Origin: Paraburkholderia elongata
GTDB lineage: Bacteria; Pseudomonadota; Gammaproteobacteria; Burkholderiales; Burkholderiaceae
Length of the DNA: 43,591 nucleotides
Assembly: GCF_013177735.1 (NCBI RefSeq)
Contig: NZ_WOEZ01000275.1
Span: forward strand, 1-43,591
Reading direction: 5' to 3'
Shown here: positions 7,170 through 15,618 of the stretch, piece by piece
Layout of the letters: every line of letters begins with the position of its first letter
How positions within the stretch are numbered: position 1 is the first letter of the stretch
Notes under the pieces: generated by a model
The model's database searches: none
Told to the model about the DNA's origin: nothing
Seen by the model: only the letters and a program-made list of their open reading frames with translations
Program-made: the position numbers and the translations under genes

Positions 7170-7568
7170 GTGGTGTCGTCGCCGGAATTACTTTATACGC
7201 AGCAGGTTCGCACCTACCTCAAAGAGTTGGAGCGCGGCGACGTCGCCGCGATCTGCGCACTGTTTGCACCGGATGCGCAGATTTTCTCGCCGTTTCTCGG
7301 CTGGATGCAAGCTGCCCCGTTCTTTGCCAAAGTCAGCGAGGCGTCGGGAGAGAGCAAGATTACACCTATCGACATCTGCGTCAGCACAACGGGTGCTAGA
7401 CGTGCGACGGGTTACTTCATCTACGATTGGGTGCTGAAAGACGGTTCCGCCGTGCGCTTCGAGTGCGTCGATGTGTTCGAGTTCGACGCAAACGGACTCG
7501 TCGAGCGCATGAAAATTGTGTACGACACTTATCCGATCCGCAGCACGGTCGGCGATAAGTACGCGTAG
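7170..7568 (+). CDS. NTF2-like / SnoaL-type protein
   Basis: This 132-residue protein has the NTF2-like cone fold pattern. It shows an N-terminal helix LLYTQQVRTYLKELERGDVA, then AICALFAPDAQIFSPFLGWM, and later strands such as YFIYDWVLKDGSAVRFECVD and FDANGLVERMKIVYDTYPIR. The GTG at 7170 or the next GTG at 7173 is the start; GGAGG lies 5-9 nt upstream. Such proteins are often isomerases, dehydratases or small-molecule binding proteins, and the exact reaction cannot be read from the sequence. It is divergent from the LysR gene and probably its target. Confidence 0.85.
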   Translation: MVSSPELLYTQQVRTYLKELERGDVAAICALFAPDAQIFSPFLGWMQAAPFFAKVSEASGESKITPIDICVSTTGARRATGYFIYDWVLKDGSAVRFECVDVFEFDANGLVERMKIVYDTYPIRSTVGDKYA

Positions 7569-7594
7569 TGTGGACCCCACGTGCACAGAGGTGA

Positions 7595-7870
7595 TTGAAC
7601 AGTGCCGCAGTGCCGCGCTGTTCCGGCTGCACACAGGTCGAGGTCGGCTGCAACTCGTGCTGCAACCGCCATTGCCCCAGGTGCGAGGCCAGCGCCGCAT
7701 ACCGGTGCCACGGTCGCGCTGCACACGTGGGGCTCGGCACTGACGCATCATTCACACTTGCATGGCATCGTCCCCGGCGGGGCCTGTCGCACTATACCCA
7801 CCGCGCCGCCATCTCCAACCAGCGGCTCCTCGCGCTCGTGCGCGACGCGGCTAACGTACGTTGGGGTGAA
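7595..7870 (+). pseudogene. Remnant of an IS91-type transposase
   Basis: Two adjacent frames preserve short pieces of an IS91/ISCR-like rolling-circle transposase. One frame (from 7595) reads EVGCNSCCNRHCPRC, corresponding to the N-terminal zinc-binding motif. The next frame (about 7715-7790) reads LHTWGSALTHHSHLHGIVPGG, corresponding to the HUH-type metal-binding segment. In an intact protein these are separated by well over 100 residues, so most of the intervening gene is deleted and the frame is shifted. The fragment lies about 40 bp upstream of a broken copy of the malonate promoter (7908), which suggests that the two arrived or decayed together. Confidence 0.7.
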
Positions 7871-7907
7871 TCCTGAGTCCACCCCGATTCAATCAGCGAT
7901 CGAACGC

Positions 7908-8075
7908 GGGATAACCCCTAAGGCGCACGCCGATGACCGTCTTGCCCATCCTGTCACGGTTTCTTCCTTCACCTTAACAAGATCATTAGCTCGGAGATAA
8001 CGAATTCCAGTCGGACGTAATTGAACCGATGCCGCTCGCACCATAGACTCGATTCAAGTTTCCAGCGAGAGTGGT
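7908..8075 (+). promoter_or_regulatory. Decayed second copy of the mdc promoter region (copy A)
   Basis: This segment is collinear with the region upstream of mdcA (20163-20330, opposite strand). Shared landmarks in order are GGGATAACCCCTAAG (7908-7922), GATCATTAG...GAGATAACG (7981-8002), TTGAAC (8021-8026), TAGACT (8044-8049, spacer 17) and the ATG at 8076. The far-upstream block starts 168 bp before the ATG, exactly as at the intact operon. The gene it drives is broken. Confidence 0.8.
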
Positions 8076-8270
8076 ATGTCCAATCAAAGTCCGTCCCATT
8101 CCGGCTCGGCCACCCGTCTCGCGGAAAAACATCGCCGACTGCCGCCCATCGGTTCGATCACGGATGACGTGGTATTGCCGATCGACTGAATCGTAGGTGT
8201 CGTTCGAAACCTGATTTCGCCGGGCGACATGGGAGTTCGCCAGATCACAAAACGCCAGCGAATTCTTGCT
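8076..8270 (+). pseudogene. Truncated 5' fragment of mdcA
   Basis: The frame starting at 8076 reads MSNQSPSHSGSATRLAEKHR, closely matching the start of intact MdcA (MSSQSPSHWATRRAEKHRRL). It continues with DDVVLPID, a stop at 8187-8189, and then IVGVVRNLISPGD, which matches IVDVLQNLIAPGD in intact MdcA. Similarity fades by about 8270. The fragment represents roughly the first 60 codons of a 551-residue protein and cannot be functional. It is the product of a partial duplication, or the leftover of a second malonate operon. The remaining 8271-8548 shows no gene; it should contain the promoter of the lipoprotein gene. Confidence 0.85.
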
Positions 8271-8548
8271 ACAAGCCTCCCCGGCCTTCTCTAACGCCGC
8301 CTCGCCAGTGTCTGCTTCGGGTCACCCGTAGCAGACATATGGAAGTTGAAATTTGTCGCCGAAAAGCGGACACGTGTCGGCAGCTTCGGCCATTATCGCG
8401 AACGCCGACCCAGGAAAGCGACAGTAGTGAGCACATGGATACGTTGCATATCTCGTATCCGTAGGCAAGGTTCCGCGCTTGCTCCGGACGCGCACCGCGC
8501 GTGCGGTCATCCAGTGAGTAACGAGAATATATATATAGGAGATATAAG

Positions 8549-9778
8549 ATGCACAGGTCAGCATGGGTAAAGGCTTCGGTCGTATGCGCGGTGTTTGCGC
8601 TGGCCGGTTGTGGCGGCAATGATAACGTGGGAACGGGACCACATTTTGTCGCCGACATTGCGGTACCGAACGTGAAAGCAGGGAGCAATTTTTCGTTCGA
8701 CATCGGCACCACGAACGGCAACCGCTACTATTTCACCGATCGCAATAACGCCGCTGTGGACGTGATAGACATTCCGACCAGGACCTTTGTCAAGGCGATC
8801 CAGGGCAGCGGGAATCTCGCATTCGCAGGTCTTGGGTCGGGCCCGAATTCGACGTCCGGGCCCGATGGCGCAACGCCGGTCGGTAGCCTCATCTATACCG
8901 GTGACGTCAACTCCGTGAAAATCGTCGATCCTGCTGCGGGCGCCGTGCTAACCAACATCCCTGTCAGCGCCACCGGCGTGCGGGCGGACGAGGGTTGTCT
9001 CGACTCGACGCACGGCATCTTCATGATCTCCAGTCCCGAAGAGCCGACGCCATTCGCGACTTTCATCAGCACCACTACGCAAAGTGTGATCGCGAAAGTC
9101 ACCTTCACGGACGCGGCCGGTCACCCCACCGCGGGGCTGGAGGCGTGCGTGTACGACGCGGCGAGCGACAACTTCTATGTCAATGTCGATGGAAGCACTG
9201 CAAATCCGCATGGCGAACTGGTCAAGCTGCCCGGCGCAACGATTCGCGCGATACCGTCTGGGACGACGCAGAATTACACGGCTCTTTCGGGTGTAGCGAT
9301 GTACCCGGAAGGCAATTGCGATCCGACCGGTCTTGCGCTGGGGCCGGGAACCGACATCGCCGTTGGGTGCCGCGAGGCGACTACAGGCTCGCCACTGTTG
9401 ATGCAAATCTTCAACCGGGCAAGCGGCGCGCTCGTAGCTTCACTTACCGCGGGCGGCGGCGATCAACTCGAATACGACGCCGCGACGAACCGATACTACA
9501 ACGCGACAAGCCGGTGGACTGCATCGGGCAACGCTTCGACGAACGGAACGTGCACCGCGGCCTCGCCGTGCAAACCGATGCTCACGATCGTCGACGCTGG
9601 CTCGCGCAGCGTTGCGGCGCGGCTGAACACCGGCAACAATGCGCATTCGGTCGCGATTGATCCCGCAACTGGGCTCGTCTTTGTTCCCTACTCTTCTGCC
9701 ACCGCGCCGGCTGGTTGTCCGGACTGCGCATCGAACGGGTTTGTCAACGGAGGGGTATCTGTGTTTGCCGCCCGATAG
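8549..9778 (+). CDS. Lipoprotein with predicted beta-propeller repeats
   Basis: This 409-residue exported lipoprotein has a signal peptide ending in the lipobox LAGC with Cys21, so it should be lipid-anchored after cleavage by signal peptidase II. The mature part is rich in short strand-turn repeats with phrases such as YYFTDRNNAAVDVIDIPTRT, SLIYTGDVNSVKIVDPAAGA and LTIVDAGSRSVAARLNTG. These resemble YncE/NHL-type beta-propellers and probably form a ligand- or protein-binding scaffold. Several Cys pairs near the C-terminus (CTAASPC, CPDC) suggest disulfides. The start is supported by AGGAG 8 nt upstream within an AT-rich leader. It has no operon partner. Function is unknown. Confidence 0.85.
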   Translation: MHRSAWVKASVVCAVFALAGCGGNDNVGTGPHFVADIAVPNVKAGSNFSFDIGTTNGNRYYFTDRNNAAVDVIDIPTRTFVKAIQGSGNLAFAGLGSGPNSTSGPDGATPVGSLIYTGDVNSVKIVDPAAGAVLTNIPVSATGVRADEGCLDSTHGIFMISSPEEPTPFATFISTTTQSVIAKVTFTDAAGHPTAGLEACVYDAASDNFYVNVDGSTANPHGELVKLPGATIRAIPSGTTQNYTALSGVAMYPEGNCDPTGLALGPGTDIAVGCREATTGSPLLMQIFNRASGALVASLTAGGGDQLEYDAATNRYYNATSRWTASGNASTNGTCTAASPCKPMLTIVDAGSRSVAARLNTGNNAHSVAIDPATGLVFVPYSSATAPAGCPDCASNGFVNGGVSVFAAR

Positions 9779-10276
9779 CAGCACGGCGAGCGGGCGATCG
9801 ATATAGCCGGGGCTGGAGCGCTATCAAGCGTCCAGATCCCGGCCACCTGAGGTCACCCGGAACGCAGTGTGCGTCGGCGGCTCAAGCCAGGCTGCAGCGG
9901 CTGGAGTCGGGGCACTTTGAGAGTGGCGTCGCTCGAAAATGCGGGCCGTGGTTCTGCATGAGCGTCGACGACGCGCGACCGGAATGGACCACTGTGCCTC
10001 ACGGTTAACGAGCTTTTCGTGAGGCGGATTTATCCAACTAATCGGGATGGCGCGCCAAGGCAGGTCGTCCAAAAGTCAACGACAACCATATTTGCGAAAG
10101 TCGGAATACATGAAGCGGACGGCGTGGGCTTTTCAATTGAGGTAAATATCTGCTCCCCAGGTTAATTGATCTGCGGAGGCGCGCAGGTTACGGTGCGAAA
10201 GCGAAGAACAAGGACGCGAGCCGTATCGAAGAGCGTGGCATGACATACGGCGAAGATTGTCCGAGGAAACACCCAC
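9779..10276. other. Intergenic region before acs
   Basis: These 498 bases hold no gene I can support. Open frames on both strands lack start signals and family motifs. The right half is the expected site of the acs promoter, and GAGGAAA (about 10262-10268) is the ribosome-binding site of acs. No operator could be recognised. Confidence 0.5.
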
Positions 10277-12283
10277 ATGAAGCCATTCGGAGGAGAGAAC
10301 TTGCCCGACATCGAATCAATGACGCGAGAGAGCCGCGTTTTCAGCGTACCCGATGCGTTTTCAAAAGGGGCGACAATCTCGAGTATGGAACATTACGACG
10401 CGCTCTGCGCTGAAGCCGAAGAGGATTATGAAGGATTCTGGGCCCGCCTTGCCCGTACCAATCTCTTGTGGTCGAAGCCGTTCACCGAAGTCCTTGATGA
10501 AAGCAACGCACCGTTATATCGATGGTTTGGGGACGGCCAGCTCAATGCGTCATACAACTGTCTGGATCGAAACCTCCACGACGGGAACGGCGACAAGTTG
10601 GCCATCCTGTTCGAGGCCGATGACGGGACTCTGACGAGCGTCACGTACCGTGAGTTGCATGCCAGAGTCTGCCGCTTCGCGAACGCGCTCAAGGACCTTG
10701 GCGTCGCCAGGGGCGATCGTGTCGTCATCTATCTGCCGATGTCGATCGAAGGTGTAGTGGCGATGCAGGCTTGCGCGCGTATCGGAGCGACGCATTCGGT
10801 GGTATTCGGTGGCTTTTCCGCGAAGGCGTTGCAGGAGCGCGTCGCGGATCTCGGTGCAGTAGCGTTTGTCACGGCAGATGAACAGATGCGGGCGGGGAAA
10901 GCACTCCCGCTTAAGGCGATTGCGGATGAGGCGATCGAACTGGGAGGTTGCGAATCCGTGCGCCACATGATTGTTTACCGGCGAACGGGTGGCAGGATCA
11001 AGTGGACAGAAAATCGTGATCGCTGGATGCACGAAATTGCGGCGGACCAGTCCGATATCTGCGACGCCGAACTGGTAGACGCCGAACACCCTCTCTTTGT
11101 GCTGTACACCTCCGGGTCCACAGGGAGACCGAAGGGTGTGCAGCACAGCACGGCCGGCTACCTTCTGTGGGCTATGCTCACGATGAAATGGACGTTCGAC
11201 ATCAAGGTCGACGACGTGTTCTGGTGTACCGCAGATATCGGCTGGATCACAGGGCATACCTATATCGCGTACGGGCCACTCGCAGCGGGCGCGACGCAAG
11301 TGATCTTCGAAGGCGTGCCAACTTACCCGGACGCGGGTCGCTTCTGGGAAATGATCGCGCGCCACAAGGTAAGCGTTTTCTATACCGCGCCCACAGCTGT
11401 CCGGTCACTGATCAAGGCGGTGGAAGCGAATGCTGAAGTCCATCCAGCTGGCTACGACCTCTCGAGCTTGAGACTACTGGGTACCGTCGGCGAACCGATC
11501 AGCCCTGATACGTGGATGTGGTACTACCATCACGTCGGTGGGGACCGCTGCCCGATTGTCGATACATTCTGGCAGACCGAAACCGGGGGACACATGATTA
11601 CGCCTTTGCCGGGCGCCACCCCGCTTGTTCCAGGCTCGTGCACGCTTCCGTTGCCGGGCATCATGGCGTCGGTCGTCGATGAAACCGGGCAGGCGTTGCC
11701 CAACGGCAGCGGCGGCCTCCTCGCCATCAAGCGCCCATGGCCATCGATGATCCGAACGATCTGGGCTGATGCCGAACGGTTCAGGCAGAGTTATTTCCCG
11801 GCGGAACTCGGAGGGGACGTCTATCTCGCCGGGGATGGGGCGATCCGCGACAAGGACAGCGGATATTTCACCATCACAGGACGCATCGACGACGTGCTCA
11901 ACGTCTCCGGTCACCGGATGGGTACGATGGAAATCGAGTCCGCACTGGTCGCTCACCCTATGGTCGCGGAGGCGGCCGTGGTGGGGCGCTCTGACGAAGT
12001 GACCGGGGAAGCCATCTGCGCCTTCGTGGTACTCAAGCTTGAGTGCCCGTCCGGCGCGGAAGCCCGGCAGCTCGCCACGGAATTGCGTAAGTGGGTTGGC
12101 ACGGAGATCGGACCGATTGCCAAACCGAAGGACATCCGGTTCGGCGACAACTTGCCTAAGACGCGCTCGGGAAAGATCATGAGGCGATTACTGCGGTCCC
12201 TGGCAAAAGGCGAAAAGATCACGCAGGATGTATCGACCCTCGAGAATCCGTCCATTCTGGATCAACTGGGCGAGGCGTTCTAG
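10277..12283 (+). CDS. acs: Acetyl-CoA synthetase
   Basis: This 668-residue AMP-forming ligase converts acetate, ATP and CoA to acetyl-CoA in the cytoplasm. It has the N-terminal ACAS segment (HYDALCAEAEEDYEGFWARL), the ATP-binding P-loop YTSGSTGRPKG (277-287), and DTFWQTETGGHMITPLPG, with the Trp that keeps the acyl pocket small. Further on are the hinge/adenylate motif FTITGRIDDVLNVSGHR and the C-terminal TRSGKIMRR, whose Lys is the known acetylation target in the family. A GAGGA ribosome-binding site precedes ATG 10277. Its neighbours mdcR and the malonate decarboxylase operon release acetate from malonate, so this copy most likely recycles that acetate. Propionate could be a secondary substrate. 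Confidence 0.93.
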   Translation: MKPFGGENLPDIESMTRESRVFSVPDAFSKGATISSMEHYDALCAEAEEDYEGFWARLARTNLLWSKPFTEVLDESNAPLYRWFGDGQLNASYNCLDRNLHDGNGDKLAILFEADDGTLTSVTYRELHARVCRFANALKDLGVARGDRVVIYLPMSIEGVVAMQACARIGATHSVVFGGFSAKALQERVADLGAVAFVTADEQMRAGKALPLKAIADEAIELGGCESVRHMIVYRRTGGRIKWTENRDRWMHEIAADQSDICDAELVDAEHPLFVLYTSGSTGRPKGVQHSTAGYLLWAMLTMKWTFDIKVDDVFWCTADIGWITGHTYIAYGPLAAGATQVIFEGVPTYPDAGRFWEMIARHKVSVFYTAPTAVRSLIKAVEANAEVHPAGYDLSSLRLLGTVGEPISPDTWMWYYHHVGGDRCPIVDTFWQTETGGHMITPLPGATPLVPGSCTLPLPGIMASVVDETGQALPNGSGGLLAIKRPWPSMIRTIWADAERFRQSYFPAELGGDVYLAGDGAIRDKDSGYFTITGRIDDVLNVSGHRMGTMEIESALVAHPMVAEAAVVGRSDEVTGEAICAFVVLKLECPSGAEARQLATELRKWVGTEIGPIAKPKDIRFGDNLPKTRSGKIMRRLLRSLAKGEKITQDVSTLENPSILDQLGEAF

Positions 12284-12361
12284 TGAATGCGGGATTAACG
12301 CTATATGTCAGAAGCGGAGGCGAGCCGATAATCGTCGAATCAGATCATTTAACAGTTCAAG

Positions 12362-13276
12362 ATGCGCGACCGAATCGACGACGAAATCACCTTTCGCAAG
12401 CTGGAAGTGCTGCTCGCATTCATGGACACCGGCAATCTGTCGAAGGCAGCGGAGGCTCTGAATGTGAGCACGGTCAGCGTGCACCGGGCGCTGCATTCGC
12501 TCGAACAAGGTGTGCGGTGTGCGCTGTTCCGGCACGAGGGCCGCAACCTGAAGTCGACGGAAGCCGCGCAGATGCTTGCCGATGTAGCACAGGAGGTGAT
12601 CACGCTGATGTCCGATGGCATTCGCGCCACGCGTGAGGCCGCGGGTTACTCGTCGCATCGTCTGAAGATTGGCTCCCTGTACTCGCTGACCATCAAGACC
12701 GTGCCCGGCATCGTCATCGATATCAAGGTGCGGCGGCCGATGCTTCAGGTCGAGCTCGTGCTTGGGCCGAATGCCGAACTGTTGGAGAAGTTGAAGCTGG
12801 GCGTCATTGATGCCGCCCTGATGGCGGTGCCCGACGCCGAGCCTGAAGTTGAATCCATTCCGTTGTTCGAAGACGACATCTTTTTCGCAGCGCCGGCCGG
12901 ATCGCCCTACGCTAATCAGCAAGCCGTCGATTTGAGGGAATGTCGCGACGAACCATTCGTTTCGCTAGGCGAGGGCTTCGCGACGTATCATGGCTTTCTG
13001 GAGGCGTTTCGCGTCGCGGACTTTACGCCAAACGTCACCATGAGAGTCGGCGATATATTTTCGCTGATGAACCTTGTGAGCGGCGGGGTAGGTTATACGC
13101 TTTTGCCAGGGCGTGTGCGCGGTGTATTCGGCGACAAGGTGCAATTCATTCCGCTGCAGCCGCGCTACCTGATGCGCCAGACCATTGGCGTGAGCTTCCT
13201 GCGTGCACGCGAACGGGATCCGAACCTGCTCGCGCTCATGGCGGTCTGCCGCCTTCGCACGAGAAGCGTCGACTGA
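12362..13276 (+). CDS. mdcR: Malonate-responsive LysR regulator MdcR
   Basis: This 304-residue LysR protein has its helix-turn-helix at FRKLEVLLAFMDTGNLSKAA and VSTVSVHRALHSLEQG, with a two-lobed effector domain after about residue 95. HTH and effector-domain phrases such as NVSTVSVHRALHSLEQGVRC and SGGVGYTLLPGRVRG fit the MdcR regulators of malonate operons. It is convergent with mdcH (22 bp between stops) and about 80 bp behind acs, with which it may be cotranscribed. The likely target is the promoter at 20163-20330, where a dyad around TTATCCC-AA-GGGTAAT is conserved. Malonate or malonyl-CoA is the presumed inducer. Confidence 0.88.
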   Translation: MRDRIDDEITFRKLEVLLAFMDTGNLSKAAEALNVSTVSVHRALHSLEQGVRCALFRHEGRNLKSTEAAQMLADVAQEVITLMSDGIRATREAAGYSSHRLKIGSLYSLTIKTVPGIVIDIKVRRPMLQVELVLGPNAELLEKLKLGVIDAALMAVPDAEPEVESIPLFEDDIFFAAPAGSPYANQQAVDLRECRDEPFVSLGEGFATYHGFLEAFRVADFTPNVTMRVGDIFSLMNLVSGGVGYTLLPGRVRGVFGDKVQFIPLQPRYLMRQTIGVSFLRARERDPNLLALMAVCRLRTRSVD

Positions 13277-13297
13277 CCATCGCTCATCAGGCTGCCA

Positions 13298-14227
13298 TTA
13301 CCGGCGCGCCTGTTCCCGATCAATGAGCATGCCAAGGTCCGGAAGTGAGGTCGCACTGCATACCGCGATTCCCTCCGTGAAAATCGCGCTGCTCAGCCGG
13401 GTCAGCATGCTGGATGGCGGCATCTCGATCGCGAGGCGCGCGCCTCGTTCCCACGCGAGCCTCACTGTATCGTCCCAGCGCACCTGCCGCGCCATGTTGC
13501 CGGCAAGATCGGCCGCGATGCGCGGGCCGTCGAAAAGTGGGCGTGCAATGCTGCTGCTCAGATACACGAGGCGAGGCGCGCGCACGGAGACCTGGCCGAA
13601 GGCATCGGCGAGCGCAGTTGCGGACGCGTCGAGCAAGGCGCAATGCGAAGGGACCGCCACGTCGAGACGCTCATAGCGTTGCGCCCCGTGCTCACCCGCA
13701 AGTGTTGCAAGGCGTTGCATGGCGGCATCGCTGCCTGCGACCACCATCTGCGTCTGGGCGTTGATGTTTGCCAGAAAGACCGGCATGGCTGGGCTGTTCA
13801 CTTCCGCGATCAATCGTTCGAGCGCACGCTGCGTCATGCCGACGATCGCGGTCATGCCGTAGCCGTGAGGGAAGGCTCGTTCCATCAACTGGCCGCGCAA
13901 TGCGACGAGCCTGACGGCGTCGGCGTAGCGCAGAGCGCCCGCGATCACGGCGGCTGGATAGGCACCGATCGAAAGGCCCGTGACCATGTCGGGTTGATGG
14001 CCGCAGGCGCTGATGACGCGCGCCTGGGCGACGCCCGCGATCAGCAGGCAAAGCTGGACCGCGACGGTGGAGCGCAGCGAGTTCGCGTCGTCAAGCGACA
14101 GGGCGTCGTAGCCCAGCGCGTCGCTGGCTTCTTCCAGTGCGCGAGCAACCTCGGCGTGATCCGGCAATGCGTGGAGCATGCCGCTGCGCTGCGCGCCCTG
14201 GCCAGGGAACGTGAATAGCACGCTCAC
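13298..14227 (-). CDS. mdcH: Malonate decarboxylase epsilon subunit (malonyl transacylase)
   Basis: This 309-residue MdcH loads malonyl groups onto the MdcC carrier protein, the activation step of malonate decarboxylase. The FabD-like signatures are FTFPGQGAQRSGM at the N-terminus, GLSIGAYPAAV (nucleophile Ser in the GxSxG elbow), the downstream FPHGYGMTAIVG and a VPSHCALL segment carrying the catalytic His. GTG at 14227 overlaps the stop of a 28-codon frame (GTGA); a second GTG at 14221 is possible. It is the last gene of the operon and convergent with mdcR. The open frame extending further upstream is the reverse reading of madM and is not coding. Confidence 0.93.
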   Translation of the reverse strand: MSVLFTFPGQGAQRSGMLHALPDHAEVARALEEASDALGYDALSLDDANSLRSTVAVQLCLLIAGVAQARVISACGHQPDMVTGLSIGAYPAAVIAGALRYADAVRLVALRGQLMERAFPHGYGMTAIVGMTQRALERLIAEVNSPAMPVFLANINAQTQMVVAGSDAAMQRLATLAGEHGAQRYERLDVAVPSHCALLDASATALADAFGQVSVRAPRLVYLSSSIARPLFDGPRIAADLAGNMARQVRWDDTVRLAWERGARLAIEMPPSSMLTRLSSAIFTEGIAVCSATSLPDLGMLIDREQARR

Positions 14228-14310
14228 GATGCGCCGGCGGCCCAAGGGTCCGCTACCAGCAGGAGATCGTGCAGCTGGAGCAGGCCGTCGATGGTTTCGG
14301 GGATAGACAA
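14224..14310 (-). pseudogene. 28-codon frame at the expected mdcG position
   Basis: Minus-strand TTG at 14310 has AAGGAG 6 nt upstream, a strong ribosome-binding site. It opens a 28-residue frame containing HDLLLVADPWAAGAS and stopping at 14224-14226, overlapping the mdcH start. mdcG, encoding phosphoribosyl-dephospho-CoA transferase (holo-ACP synthase), often sits just before mdcH. MdcG proteins begin with a similar HDLLW-type segment. I infer that this may be what is left after an internal deletion of mdcG. It could instead be a translated leader that couples mdcH to madM. The short length prevents certainty. Confidence 0.35.
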
Positions 14311-14349
14311 GTGATTCTCCTTCACGCAGCACATACAGGACACCGTGTT

Positions 14350-15117
14350 TCAGGTGCCCATCAGCGCTTTGGTCGCGAAGAACAGTACCGACGGTCCGAG
14401 CAGGCAGCCGACGCCCGTGTGAAACGTTGCGATGAGCGCGCCGTAGGGGACGAGGCGCCGGTCGGTCGCGGCGAGCCCTGCGCTCACGCCGCTGACGGTG
14501 CCCGCCAGTCCGCCAAAAATCATCGCGGAGCGCGGCGTCTTCAGTCCCATGAAGCCGGCTGCGAGCGGCGTGCCGATCATCACGATGATCGCCTTGATCA
14601 GCCCTGCGGCAATGCTGAGCGCCATCACGTCGGAACTGGCGCCGATCGCGGCTCCCGTCACCGGCCCCACGATGTAGGTGACCGCTCCCGCACCGATGGT
14701 GGTCATGCTGACCGCGTCGGTGTAGCCGAATGCGTGAGCGATGCTCGCACCGACGATGAATGGCAACACGGTTCCGAGCAGCAGCGACACTACGCCGATG
14801 AGCCCGGCCTTGCGCGCCTCCGTGGCCTGCACCTCGAACGCTGTCGCGACGATGGCGAAGTCCCGCAGCATCGCTCCGCCCATCAGGCCGACGCCGGTGA
14901 AGAGCGGCAGGTCGGCGAGACCTTTTTGTCCGCCGGTGAAGGCGCCGCCCAACCAGGCCAGCGCGAGGCCGATCACGATAGCGATGGCCGAGCCGTGCAC
15001 GCGCCCGAACGTCAGCTTGCGCGAAATCAGCGACGACACCCACATGATGAGGCCGACCAGCGCAAACGAGGTAAGAAGGCCGTTCTGGATCAATACTTTA
15101 TCGAGCATATGGAACAT
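14350..15117 (-). CDS. madM: Malonate transporter subunit MadM
   Basis: This 255-residue membrane protein with about eight hydrophobic segments matches MadM, which with MadL forms a sodium-coupled malonate importer in the inner membrane. Characteristic stretches are MLDKVLIQNGLLTSFALVGL, GLMGGAMLRDFAIVATAFEV, GAGAVTYIVGPVTGAAIGAS and PRSAMIFGGLAGTVSGVSAG. ATG at 15117 has AAGGAG 8 nt upstream; a second ATG at 15108 is less well placed. It lies 14 bp after madL in the malonate operon and supplies substrate to MdcA-E. Confidence 0.93.
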   Translation of the reverse strand: MFHMLDKVLIQNGLLTSFALVGLIMWVSSLISRKLTFGRVHGSAIAIVIGLALAWLGGAFTGGQKGLADLPLFTGVGLMGGAMLRDFAIVATAFEVQATEARKAGLIGVVSLLLGTVLPFIVGASIAHAFGYTDAVSMTTIGAGAVTYIVGPVTGAAIGASSDVMALSIAAGLIKAIIVMIGTPLAAGFMGLKTPRSAMIFGGLAGTVSGVSAGLAATDRRLVPYGALIATFHTGVGCLLGPSVLFFATKALMGT

Positions 15118-15131
15118 GACGCACTCCTTCT

Positions 15132-15527
15132 TCAGATTTCTTCAAGTTGCGGAGCGTTCACGAACGACGTGCTGTCGTGACCGGTGCGGGAAAGAATGGC
15201 GATGCAGCATGCGCAGAGGGCTGCGGCGCCCAATGCCGAAAGGAGCGCGACCGGACCTCCCTTGAGTGCGGCAACGACGTTCTGGTTGGCGGCCATGGCG
15301 ACCACCACGGGGATATACATCGCGCCCCAGAAGCCCACACCTGCTTCAGTTTCCTTCGGCAGCAGCCCCTTCTTGTGCAGATAGAGACGTAGAAAAATCA
15401 GCAGCAGCATGGCGATACCCACGCCGCCGACATTCGTCTTCACGCCGATCGCGACCCCGAGCAGGTCGCCGAGAAAGAGTCCCGCCAGATGGCAGAACGC
15501 GAGCAGTGCAGTTCCATAGATGATCAT
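15132..15527 (-). CDS. madL: Malonate transporter subunit MadL
   Basis: This 131-residue membrane protein has about four hydrophobic segments: MIIYGTALLAFCHLAGLFLG, GGVGIAMLLLIFLRLYL, FWGAMYIPVVVAMAANQNVV and a C-terminal helix with ALGAAALCACCIAIL. Length and sequence fit MadL, the small partner of MadM. The start has CAGGAGA 6-7 nt upstream. It follows mdcE after a 91 bp gap that carries a stem-loop and precedes madM by 14 bp. Confidence 0.93.
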   Translation of the reverse strand: MIIYGTALLAFCHLAGLFLGDLLGVAIGVKTNVGGVGIAMLLLIFLRLYLHKKGLLPKETEAGVGFWGAMYIPVVVAMAANQNVVAALKGGPVALLSALGAAALCACCIAILSRTGHDSTSFVNAPQLEEI

Positions 15528-15579
15528 GTTGCGTCTCCTGTAGTAGCTTTATCGGCTCGAAGTCGGCCGGATTTTTTTG

Positions 15580-15594
15580 GCGCCCTGGGGGCGC
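15580..15594. other. Intercistronic stem-loop between mdcE and madL
   Basis: GCGCCC (15580-15585) pairs with GGGCGC (15589-15594) around a 3 nt loop. On the minus transcript it is followed by an A-tract, not a U-tract, so it is not a standard terminator. It could modulate mRNA stability between the enzyme and transporter parts of the operon. Confidence 0.4.
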
Positions 15595-15618
15595 ATCAAA
15601 ACGGGTATCGTTGCGTGT

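Noticed and set aside
8530..8545. ATATATATA stretches near the lipoprotein start and within livH as microsatellite phase-variation tracts
   Set aside because: Repeat number is low (about 5 AT units) and the livH case lies inside a well-conserved coding frame.
8269..8721. 150-codon minus-strand frame overlapping the lipoprotein start
   Set aside because: It overlaps the signal peptide of the lipoprotein, which has a strong ribosome-binding site and lipobox, and it shows no family signal of its own.
13298..15043. 581-codon minus-strand frame spanning mdcH and madM
   Set aside because: Only the part from 14227 down is MdcH. Upstream of that the frame is an Arg-rich shadow of madM, which is read in another frame with clear MadM homology.
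15580..15594. Terminator between mdcE and madL
   Set aside because: The minus transcript carries an A-tract rather than U-tract after the stem, and madL and madM belong to the same operon.
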